Part shown: in pieces, positions 1-8,300 of the stretch
Position numbering within the stretch: position 1 is the stretch's first letter
Layout: each line of letters starts with the position of its first letter
Assembly (NCBI GenBank): GCA_900549675.1
Contig: URPG01000041.1
Location: 1-11,150, forward strand
DNA length: 11,150 nt
Origin: an uncultured Oscillospiraceae bacterium
GTDB lineage: Bacteria > Bacillota > Clostridia > Oscillospirales > Acutalibacteraceae
Direction: 5' to 3'
The notes under the pieces: model-generated
Databases searched by the model: none
What the model saw: the letters and a program-made list of their open reading frames with translations, nothing else
What the model was told of the DNA's origin: nothing
Program-made: the position numbers and the translations under genes

Positions 1-3000
1 TTGAATATGGCTGCCGTCATATTCACGAGGACGAATACGATTGAATTTCTCGTTATACAGGCTGACAAGCATTTGTCTGCGGCTCTGGTCTTTCCATATC
101 CAATCTTGAAATGCTTCTTTTATCAGTTGTTGTTTGGACTGCGCAATGGCTGTTTCTTTGGGATTCAAAACTGATTTCGGTTTACCGTCCTCTACCACAT
201 AATCATAGACACGGCTATCTTTTAGATTCAGCGTATCCTGAATAATGTTGTAGGCATTCGCACGTTTAGATCCGTACTTCTGATTTACTTTGAGATTGCC
301 GCTGTCCGAATTTTTACCGTAAATTGTCCATTCGGCAGTGGGTTTAAAATAAGTAATCTTGATATTTTGTTTTGCAAAGTACGAGGGAGTCAGCAGCTCA
401 TCGACAAATTGCTCTACTATCTTTTTTGGCAACCAGGCAGAACCTAAATTGACACTGATTTCTGCCGCTGTTAAATCCTTGGGAATCACCTTTTCAAGAT
501 ATTCTGCATTAATTTTATAAGCAGAGTCTTGATTTGCCTTTTCTTTGGCTACAATCAGTTTTGTTTTCACATCGCCGGAGAGATATTCATCTGCAGGCAA
601 ATATTTCGGTTCACTTGAATCCTCTGCCCCTGTAAATTCGGGATTGAGGAAAATGACACCCTGCAGACCTGTATAGATTTCCGATTCTGTTTTTCTCGTC
701 AGCTGACACATATAGGGTATATCGACACAAGCCTTTTCTCCGATAGACAGTGCTAAAGCTTCCTGCGCTGTGTCGGCATGGGTAATAACTTGTTTTGGAT
801 TAATGGTGCGACGGGTAAAGATAGCTGCCTTTGACTTAAAATTGCCGTCATCGTCAAAATTTTCCAAAGCCGATAAAACCGCATACGAGCCGTCACTTTC
901 AAAAGCTTTTTTGTTGAATTTGCTGTTAAGCAGTCCATTCTTTTTCATAAAAGAATCATACAGCTCATTCAGTTTTCTTTGCTCTTGCTGAATAATCTTC
1001 TCCGGGTAATCATCTGTCTGCAAACGGATAAGTTCCCGCACGCTATCTCTTATTGCAACCATACCACGAATGCGTTCTTCTTCCTTGGCATTACCCTTAA
1101 ACTCTTTCATTCGGCTATTTTCACGATAATAGAGCGTGTTTTGAACAATACCAAATGAGAAATTCTGCAAATCCGGATGAGCAGGGACGGACAAATCTTC
1201 ATTCTCATCAAGTTCGATGTCGTTCTCTTTTTCATAGAATTCAGCCTGTATTCTGCTAATAGCATTTCTTAGCTGTTCTTCAAGATTTTCTCCGGTAGCT
1301 TTGCAGGCTGATTCCGGACCAAAAGGACCAGACACCATTTCCATTTTTCCGAGTATCATTTCCGGATGTTCGGTGAAATAGCTGTTCATGGTGATATTGT
1401 TTTCGTCCATGCCTAGATGAATCCAGTCTTGATCCAAATCTACCATGCGGTCACGTTTTTGGAGAAAAATAATATCAGAGGTAACTTCTGTGCCGGCATT
1501 GGCTTTAAAGGTGTTATTCGGCAACCGAATGGCTCCGAGCAGTTCCGCACGCTGAGCAAGGTATTTGCGAAATTTCCCTGTTTTTTTATCAAGTGTGCCT
1601 TTGGATGTAATAAAAGCCATGACACCGCCGGGGCGGAGTTTATCAAGTGTCTTGGCAAAGAAATAATCATGAATCTTGAGGTTTAGTGTGTTGTATCGGC
1701 TGTCCATGACACTGAAATCACCGAACGGAACGTTACCGACTGCTCCATCAAAAAAGCTGTCCGGCACTTCTGTTTTCTCGAAGCCCTGAACAGCTATGTT
1801 TGATTTTTGATAGAGCTGCTGTGCAATCCGTCCGGTAATGCTGTCAAGCTCAATGCCGTAGATTTTACTGTCTTTCTGCATTTCCGGTGGCATCATGCCG
1901 ATGAAATTACCTGTACCACAGGCAGGCTCTAACAGATTGCCCTTAAAACCAATTCGTTCATAGAAGTCATACATGGCACGTATGACAACAGGCGGGGTAT
2001 AAAAGGCGGTTAAGCTGCTTTCTCTTGCCTGTGCGTATTCTTCAGGAGTCAATAGGCTTTTTAAATAGTGATAGCCGTCGTGTTCCTCTTCAAAATAATT
2101 TGCTAAACCGCCCCAGCCGACATATTTTGATAAAACGGTCTGCTCATCGGGAGAAGCCAAGCGATTCTCACGTTCACATTCCTTAAGCGTAGCAATTGCT
2201 GCTACATTGCAGGCAAACTTTTCACTTTGTGAGCCTGTTCCAAGCTGATTATCGGTAATTTGAAATTGGTTGCGATTTAACTGCGGAATTTCAGCATGAA
2301 ATGAAGTCAATTTTGCTTTTTGAGGTTTCTTGGGTTCAGCAATTATCTGTACTTTCTCTTCGGATTCTTTTGCCACTTGAGTGGCAAAATCAAACATTTC
2401 TTGGACATGAGATTCTGATTCTGCACGATAATGGTCAAGGCTGTTTTCTGCGACTTTTTGTATGGCAAGCCGTTCGCTTTCTGGAAGCTTATCATCTATA
2501 ATAACAATATTGCCGTCCGGTTCTACTCGGGCAACAATGGGGGATATGGTATCGGGATTACTATCTTTAATATTACGCACCAAAAGGCGGTCGTTTACGT
2601 AGCTGTAATCTAGCTGATATTCAGATTCAGATTCAGGTTCATGAATAAAGACTTTTGGTTGATTATCCAAACTAATTTCTTCTGCCTGTAAATAAACCAA
2701 TTCGTCGAAGTCCAAAGCTTCTAGTGCCTCACACAAATGCTCCATAGATGAGTATTGATCACTTTCTGTTAGTACATCATCTACATACACATCAATGGAG
2801 AAGTCAATGAGGTTCACAGACGCTTGAATTTCATACTTTTCGTCCTCCGTGGTCGTGTAAGCGACATCGACTTTAGCAAGATTAGAAAAATCAGCAGTGG
2901 CATTCTCATCATCATAATCTCTTTGCAGAAATTCATTGATGAGTTGTTTGGCTCTTGTCAGTTCAGCACTTTCATCTTGAGTGAATTTCATCAAATGGCC

Positions 3001-5151
3001 ATTGGCAGAGTTGGATTTCACTTTTTCTTCAAATTCTGCAATTCCCATTTCTTTATTCATAAGAGGAAAACTATTGTCATACAGTAGCACAGTATCATCA
3101 TGAATTTGCAGTATATCATACTCTGTAGCACCCATATAGACGGTATCACCGACTTGATACACCAATTTCTTTTCAAACAGTTCATTTAATTCTGCCTGAA
3201 ACGCCCATGCATTGCTGCGCTCATAGACACCCGATGTTGCACCCTGTACTTTTTTCAGATAATCTGAAATCCGGCTGACTTCGGCCGGATTCTGCAAATG
3301 CGGTTTCATTTCCTCGGCGTTAACACTGCTGATTTCCTCCAGACCATAATCGGAAAGAAAATTCTTCTCATACCCGGGAAGATTGCGTATATAGTCCGCA
3401 AGCCTGAGTGCCAGCGTATCCCGTTTTTCGGCAGGAGGCGTATCACGTTTTTCGTCAATGAAACGCTGTTGCTGCTGTTTAATCTCTGTTTGCCGCCGCA
3501 TTTCCTGATACAGTGGATATTCTTCTTTTTCTTTGGGACTTAAATAGCGATTATCTTGAATGAGTTCTTTAAGACGTTTTTCAACCGTTGGCCATTTTAT
3601 TCTTAAATCAGGGTTAGTATACGAACCATACTTTTCAAAGGATATTCCTCTTTTATCACACCAAATATGCCCCTGTTTTCCATCTATGTAAGTAAATGGA
3701 TAACCACCTGTACCATACTCTTTCTTTAAAAAAGCAATGTTCTTTTTGCTGTCCTCATTTCTTAAGAATTGTTCATAAATACGGTATTTTCCATCTGAGT
3801 AGGCACTCCCACTCTGCAGAACAATGTCAATATCCTCCTGAGAGATAGAAAAAGCAGAGGATTTATCTTCCTCTGCTTCTTGTATGATATTTTGCTGTTC
3901 CTCTACGGTAGGGAGGGAAACTGCATTTAATTGTAAATCAGTTCGTTCATCACGATTTCTTTCGCCCGACTGCGGATATTGTTCATCAGACCGACCCACT
4001 TCATCATGTCGGTGTCCTTCATATTCTCCGTCAGACCCTCGGCTTTCGCCATCTGTTTGACTAAGGTTTCCATTCTCTCGAATGCCATCTCGTCCACTTC
4101 GTGCAGGTGTTTCGAGAGTGTCCCTTTCAGATACATGTTCATGTATACTCCGTGATGGTGTTCTTTCAAATATTCTTGTCTCTTCTGACCCCAATGCCCC
4201 AGCGACGCTTTCTCTTCCTCCGTCGGTTCCCGCACTGCTAAGTCCGGAATGTAATATTCCCCCTGCAGTGTGTAGCTGATTCCTGTTTCCTCGTTCGTGT
4301 AATGTTTCGGCAGCTCTTTGTTTTTCATATTCTTCCCCTTTTATAGATAGTTCTAAATTAGAATTATTATACTCTTTTATGCTTACTTTTTCAATTGGCT
4401 TTTGCAACAAGATTTCTTTATTAATTTGTGCAATTTGTTTTAAGCCAATTTGAGTGGTATTGCTTACTGAATCTCCAATAATATTGACGAGGTCGATTGT
4501 ATCACAATCAAGCACGAAACTGAAATCGTTAGGTTCAAAAAATTCATCAGGATTCATACCACAGCGATTCAATAGCATATAGGTGACACTATTTTTCAGA
4601 AATCCTCTAAAATCATCCCGAACATGATTATCATCTACATTCTCTAAGAAACTACCATGTCGATTTCCTAGAACATCCGGAAGAAATTCTTCTAACTTTA
4701 AAGATATAAGGTGTTCGGCTATGAGATCAATATTTTCGTAATTGCTGTTTCTACTTTCTAGACCAAGGGATTCAGTCATTTTTGATAGTACTGCAGATCG
4801 GTTACTTGGTTCTAAACTCCATACTGGAACAGCTTTTACAGCTTTACCGGGTATGGTATCACTAATATCAAAGAAATATTTAAGCTGCTCATGTCTTGCG
4901 TTACTGTCAAACACAGCAATACCGTGTGAGCCGCCTTTTACATACCGTCCAAACAATCGATTCCATTTATCCAATTCTAATACGGCTGTTGCTTCTGGTT
5001 TTTGTGCATATACTAGCAGTTGTTCACTAAATGACAACTTGTAGTTATTGCCGGCAGACTTTAAAAAAGTTTGCCAAACCACAGGACTTTGTGTGATCTG
5101 CTTCAACGTATGATGATATAAATTTAATATTTCTGCGTACTTTCGAGACAT
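1..5151 (-). CDS. Giant ArdC-like / N6-adenine methylase / SNF2-type helicase protein of a conjugative element (3' end outside window)
   Basis: The frame is open without a stop from the ATG at 5149-5151 to the left edge, giving the first 1717 residues. The start is set by AGGAG at 5161-5165, nine bases upstream. Residues 1-100 resemble the ArdC-type N-terminal domain of these proteins (SFSEQLLVYAQKPEAT, then WNRLFGRYVKGGSHGIAVF). Residues 275-408 are a Gly/Arg/Glu/Ser/Asp-rich, probably disordered linker that shares its DNA with tnpV. Acidic and mixed-charge domains follow, then the methylase: YVGWGGL, TAFYTPP, SAM-binding motif I PACGTG at 1076-1081, and the catalytic-type motif NVPF at 1140-1143 in place of NPPY. 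Known members carry a DEAD/SNF2 helicase (AHxVGAGKT-type Walker A) just after the REYDGSHI sequence seen at the left edge, so the helicase lies outside. A role in DNA modification, anti-restriction or transfer is inferred. It probably forms an operon with the 53-residue gene upstream. Confidence 0.9.
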   Translation of the reverse strand, partial: MSRKYAEILNLYHHTLKQITQSPVVWQTFLKSAGNNYKLSFSEQLLVYAQKPEATAVLELDKWNRLFGRYVKGGSHGIAVFDSNARHEQLKYFFDISDTIPGKAVKAVPVWSLEPSNRSAVLSKMTESLGLESRNSNYENIDLIAEHLISLKLEEFLPDVLGNRHGSFLENVDDNHVRDDFRGFLKNSVTYMLLNRCGMNPDEFFEPNDFSFVLDCDTIDLVNIIGDSVSNTTQIGLKQIAQINKEILLQKPIEKVSIKEYNNSNLELSIKGEEYEKQRAAETLHERGNRNQLHTAGGILHSGLSSAGTDGGRESVAGALGSEETRIFERTPSRSIHEHVSERDTLETPARSGRDGIRENGNLSQTDGESRGSDGEYEGHRHDEVGRSDEQYPQSGERNRDERTDLQLNAVSLPTVEEQQNIIQEAEEDKSSAFSISQEDIDIVLQSGSAYSDGKYRIYEQFLRNEDSKKNIAFLKKEYGTGGYPFTYIDGKQGHIWCDKRGISFEKYGSYTNPDLRIKWPTVEKRLKELIQDNRYLSPKEKEEYPLYQEMRRQTEIKQQQQRFIDEKRDTPPAEKRDTLALRLADYIRNLPGYEKNFLSDYGLEEISSVNAEEMKPHLQNPAEVSRISDYLKKVQGATSGVYERSNAWAFQAELNELFEKKLVYQVGDTVYMGATEYDILQIHDDTVLLYDNSFPLMNKEMGIAEFEEKVKSNSANGHLMKFTQDESAELTRAKQLINEFLQRDYDDENATADFSNLAKVDVAYTTTEDEKYEIQASVNLIDFSIDVYVDDVLTESDQYSSMEHLCEALEALDFDELVYLQAEEISLDNQPKVFIHEPESESEYQLDYSYVNDRLLVRNIKDSNPDTISPIVARVEPDGNIVIIDDKLPESERLAIQKVAENSLDHYRAESESHVQEMFDFATQVAKESEEKVQIIAEPKKPQKAKLTSFHAEIPQLNRNQFQITDNQLGTGSQSEKFACNVAAIATLKECERENRLASPDEQTVLSKYVGWGGLANYFEEEHDGYHYLKSLLTPEEYAQARESSLTAFYTPPVVIRAMYDFYERIGFKGNLLEPACGTGNFIGMMPPEMQKDSKIYGIELDSITGRIAQQLYQKSNIAVQGFEKTEVPDSFFDGAVGNVPFGDFSVMDSRYNTLNLKIHDYFFAKTLDKLRPGGVMAFITSKGTLDKKTGKFRKYLAQRAELLGAIRLPNNTFKANAGTEVTSDIIFLQKRDRMVDLDQDWIHLGMDENNITMNSYFTEHPEMILGKMEMVSGPFGPESACKATGENLEEQLRNAISRIQAEFYEKENDIELDENEDLSVPAHPDLQNFSFGIVQNTLYYRENSRMKEFKGNAKEEERIRGMVAIRDSVRELIRLQTDDYPEKIIQQEQRKLNELYDSFMKKNGLLNSKFNKKAFESDGSYAVLSALENFDDDGNFKSKAAIFTRRTINPKQVITHADTAQEALALSIGEKACVDIPYMCQLTRKTESEIYTGLQGVIFLNPEFTGAEDSSEPKYLPADEYLSGDVKTKLIVAKEKANQDSAYKINAEYLEKVIPKDLTAAEISVNLGSAWLPKKIVEQFVDELLTPSYFAKQNIKITYFKPTAEWTIYGKNSDSGNLKVNQKYGSKRANAYNIIQDTLNLKDSRVYDYVVEDGKPKSVLNPKETAIAQSKQQLIKEAFQDWIWKDQSRRQMLVSLYNEKFNRIRPREYDGSHIQ
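3927..4328 (-). CDS. tnpV: TnpV-family transposon protein, nested out of frame inside the methylase/helicase gene
   Basis: This 133-residue frame begins at an ATG with AAGGGGA at 4334-4340, six bases upstream. It matches my memory of the TnpV family, first named in the clostridial elements Tn4451/Tn4453: an N-terminal YTNEETGISYTLQGEYYIPDL, a central GHWGQKRQEYLKEHHHGVY followed by a leucine-containing helical stretch, and the characteristic ending MNNIRSRAKEIVMNELIYN. The length fits the family. No signal peptide or membrane segment is visible. The function of TnpV is not established; it is not a transposase. The whole gene lies within codons 275-408 of the larger gene on the same strand, and neither frame contains a stop across the overlap. 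The TnpV frame looks like the structured product and the other frame like a disordered linker. Whether TnpV is made here is unproven, but its good ribosome binding site and intact family signature argue for it. Confidence 0.75.
   Translation of the reverse strand: MKNKELPKHYTNEETGISYTLQGEYYIPDLAVREPTEEEKASLGHWGQKRQEYLKEHHHGVYMNMYLKGTLSKHLHEVDEMAFERMETLVKQMAKAEGLTENMKDTDMMKWVGLMNNIRSRAKEIVMNELIYN
4334..4340 (-). promoter_or_regulatory. Internal ribosome binding site for tnpV
   Basis: On the minus strand AAGGGGA stands six bases before the tnpV ATG. In the overlapping gene the same bases are part of Lys-Gly-Glu-Glu codons, so the site is embedded in coding sequence. It supports independent translation of the nested frame. 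Confidence 0.55.
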
Positions 5152-5160
5152 TTTTCCACT

Positions 5161-5166
5161 CTCCTA
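5161..5166 (-). promoter_or_regulatory. Ribosome binding site of the methylase/helicase gene overlapping the upstream stop codon
   Basis: TAGGAG contains the TAG stop of the 53-residue gene and the AGGAG that sets the ATG at 5149-5151, nine bases away. This arrangement is typical of translational coupling between adjacent genes. Confidence 0.7.
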
Positions 5167-5325
5167 GCGGGGTATTTTTCTTTCATCTATATCTAAACTA
5201 TCTTCTGTTACAGTTAACGTGACCATTCCACTGGTTTTATGGATATAGGTAGTTAACCCTTTTTCCTTAGCTTTCATAGCCATTTTGGCAAAGAGGCTAT
5301 AAAATTCTTTTAAAACTTCCTCCAT
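5164..5325 (-). CDS. Small 53-residue protein, unrecognised, probably translationally coupled to the methylase/helicase gene
   Basis: The ATG at 5323-5325 has a near-perfect Shine-Dalgarno AAAGGAGG at 5331-5338, five bases away, which is the strongest such site in the window. The protein starts MEEVLKEFYSLFAKMAMKAK and ends DIDERKIPR. It has an amphipathic N-terminal helix of about 23 residues (LKEFYSLFAKMAMKAKEKG), then two short strand-like stretches (TTYIHK and MVTLTVTED). There is no Cys, signal peptide or membrane segment. Its TAG stop at 5164-5166 overlaps the AGGAG that serves the next gene, whose ATG is 12 bases further on. I do not recognise the family. A small helper or regulator of the large protein is a guess from position only. 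The strong ribosome site and the tight junction make it very likely to be a real gene. Confidence 0.8.
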   Translation of the reverse strand: MEEVLKEFYSLFAKMAMKAKEKGLTTYIHKTSGMVTLTVTEDSLDIDERKIPR

Positions 5326-5330
5326 TCAAA

Positions 5331-5338
5331 CCTCCTTT
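5331..5338 (-). promoter_or_regulatory. Ribosome binding site of the 53-residue gene
   Basis: AAAGGAGG stands five bases before the ATG and is almost fully complementary to the 16S rRNA 3' end. It is the main evidence that this short frame is translated. Confidence 0.8.
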
Positions 5339-5346
5339 AAAACAGG

Positions 5347-5379
5347 AAACAGAACCCCTGCCATTCAGATGTTCTGTTT
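5347..5379. terminator. Stem-loop after the adhesin gene, possible terminator or attenuator
   Basis: AAACAGAAC at 5347-5355 and GTTCTGTTT at 5371-5379 form a perfect 9-bp stem with a 15-base loop. On the minus strand it begins seven bases after the adhesin TGA and is followed by an interrupted T-rich run (TTTCCTGTTTT). The plus-strand side has a cleaner T run. Because the U tract on the relevant strand is broken, it may terminate only partly and let some transcripts reach the 53-residue gene. The stem has few G-C pairs. Confidence 0.5.
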
Positions 5380-5385
5380 TTTCCC

Positions 5386-8300
5386 TCAGACCTTTTTATG
5401 TTTTTTCTTCCATATAATCGTTATAATACCAACACCGGAAACCGACAAAACCACGAACGGCAACACAAGATTACTCCTATCGCCTGTTTCGGGAACAGGT
5501 GGCTTTTCCGGAATTTTCTTGTTTACAATTTCGATGGTAACCACTTGCTCGTGGTTCGTTATATTAATATCAATTACCTTCTCAGACAGCTCATATCCTT
5601 TAGGCGCTTTAATTTCTTTGGCTTTATATTTGCCAAACAAAACACTGCTAAAAGAAAAACTGCCGTCATCAGCTGATGTAGCTGTCATGATAGCAGTCTT
5701 TTCATTGTATTTAGTTTCATCTGCTTTAAACAAGCCAATCAAAGCACCTCCTAGACCTTTTCCATCCTCACTCACTTTCTTTCCATCAATACTGCCCCTG
5801 ATTGGCTGATTTTCAAAGCCTTTCTCGGGAGTGGTTTCAAGAGTCACAATCTGCCCATCCTCAGTGATTTCAAATGGATAGTACGTTGTATCCTTGACAA
5901 ACCCAACAGGAGCCACCTTTTCATATGCTAAATATTTGCCATACCGCAAACCCTCAAGCTGATACAGACCGTCTTTTTCCTCTTGTAATTCATCATATAA
6001 CTTATCCATTTCAGCGTTATATTTGCCGTCACCGTCAACATCTTGGTAAACTTCAAACACAGCACCGGACAGCTTGTTTTCTAGATTTTCTTTATCGACC
6101 TTGGTCAGCTGCACACTGCCTTTGATTGGCTGATTCTCAAAGCCTTTTTCGGGAGTGGTTTCGAGATTCACAACCTGTCCGTCCTCAGTGATTTCAAATG
6201 GATAATAGTATTCGTCCTGGATAAAACCAACAGGAGCAGTTTTTTCGTACGCAAGATATTTGCCATGTGTCAGCCTGTCAAACTCATAGATACCGGTTTC
6301 AATTTCTTCCATGCTGCCGATTAGCAAATCCGTATCTTCTGTGTATTTTTCATCACCGTCAACATCTTGATAGATTTCAAATACAGCACCTGATAGACTA
6401 TTCTCGGGCAATTCCATATCGACCTTGGTTAGTGTGACTTTAGCACGCTTTAAGGTGTTTTCAATCGATTTGCCCTCATTGGCCATAATTTCCACCACCG
6501 GGATATCCTGTCCTTGATAGGTAAATTCCACCGGATATTTTGTATCCGATAGGATGTACTTTTCGTTTGTAGCGATTTCTTGGATATAGAATTTACCAAA
6601 AGGTATATCCGTTGTAAAGGATTGCAAACCGTCCTCTGTCATGGTAACTGTTTCCATTAGTCCGTCTGTAGGGATAATAGAGCCGTCTTTGGCGGTGATT
6701 TCTTCGGCTGCAAACAGGCCAAACTGCACCTCTAAGATTTCACCGTTCATGCCGGCCTGATATTTTTCGTCTTGTTCCATAATTTTTTCAAGGCTAATTT
6801 TAACTTTCTGGCGTTCGTTATACCCTTGGATTTTTGTTTTGGAGAGCAAAACTTCCTGTCCTGCATAGGTGAGTTCAAACTCAATGGGTGTATCATCTAA
6901 AACATAACCCTCTGGGGCTTTGGTTTCCACCGCCTGATATTTGCCCAAATACAAACCTTGACTGGTGATTTCCCCCGTATACCCAGTTTTGACTGTATCT
7001 ACAATTTGCCCGGCCAACGCTCTGACCGTCCCGTCCGGTGTGATAACATCCTCCATGGCGATAAGGTCATATTCAGCACCGAATAAGCCTTGTACTTCAT
7101 AGACAGGCTGATAGACGTCTGTTTGTGTAATTTGTGATAATACTTCACCTTGCTTTACAATGGTGACTTTGCCCATTTGCGGGAGATTTTTCTTTTCGAC
7201 TTTTACAATGTCGATACCATTGTCCTGTTCTGACAAATCCTGCGTAATGTCAAACTCCACCGGGGTACTGTCTAAAATATAGCCATACGGAGCCTGCACT
7301 TCGATGAGTTGATAACCGATACCATACGGCAGTTTTTGAGGGGTTATTAAGGTACCGTCCTCACTCGTATAAAAGGTGTCGATTTCCATGTGTTTCGGAT
7401 AAGTCACACGCATTTTTACGATATCACCTACGGGGTCTAAAATCTGGAACCCTGCGCCAGCGTAAGGGATTACATTACCTGTTTCAGCGTCCTTTTTTAC
7501 TACTTTTAGGTATCCTTCAAAAAAGCTGTTATTGATGATATAGCGATAGGTTTTGCTGTCCTTGGCAATATACACCTCAAAAGGCGGCAGCATATCTCGG
7601 CCGTCCCAACTCTTGGTCTGCTCAACGACATACACACCATGGGGCAGATTAATAGTCTGGTCGTAACCGTCCTCATCACAAATCAAGTGGTCACGTTCGG
7701 TTTCTTTGGCATTAGCGTAACTGCCGGCAGACTTCAAATATACATCAAATTCAGCGCCAACTTCGGGCGTTTCAATCTGTGTTTCGCCGTTGTCAGTATG
7801 TTTCACGATAGCGATTTTTCCCTTTATAACATCTTCGGTTACAGTTAAATAACGGGGATTGAGTTCAATATGCGTATCGCCTGGGGCAACGCCTACTTTG
7901 TAAATGGTAGGATCAAGCAAATAACCAGGTGACGGTTCAATTTCCCGCAAAGTGTAATCGATATCACAATGATAGATTTTCGTCGTAAAGCTATTGTGAC
8001 TATCTGTCACATAAGTATCAAGTAAAACATCACCTTTAAACAGTCCATACTTAGCCCCAACAAGTGTAGCGTCACCTTGCGCTGCGTTGTACTGGCTGTC
8101 TTTTTTGGTAACAGTGAGCTGCCACTTTTTCAAGATGTTTTCAAAATATAGTGTGGTCGTCTGTCCGTATTCAAGCGTAAAAGTTTGCGCCGGAGGAACT
8201 ACATATTTTATCGGCGTGTTGATTTCAGACGCTGTGTAAGTAATCTTCACGTTATTTTGGTCGTACACCCTCATATCACTAACATCAATTTCGCCTTTGT

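Noticed and set aside
1440..1670. Frames on both strands near the methylase motifs (76 codons minus, 89 codons plus at 1417-1686).
   Set aside because: They lie within the conserved methylase coding region in other frames and have no family signature, unlike the nested tnpV.
2623..2640. Short microrepeat of AGATTC-type units.
   Set aside because: It is three or four copies encoding Ser-Glu repeats in an acidic stretch of the large protein. It is too short to be treated as a separate element.
3927..4328. The idea that tnpV marks a recent transposon insertion that broke the large gene.
   Set aside because: The larger frame reads through without a stop or frameshift, and no terminal repeats or target duplication are visible around it.
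5369..5809. A 146-codon open frame on the plus strand.
   Set aside because: It lies antisense to the 3' end of the adhesin gene, has no convincing ribosome site, and its Phe/Leu/Ser-rich product is what antisense reading of a Lys/Glu-rich gene yields.
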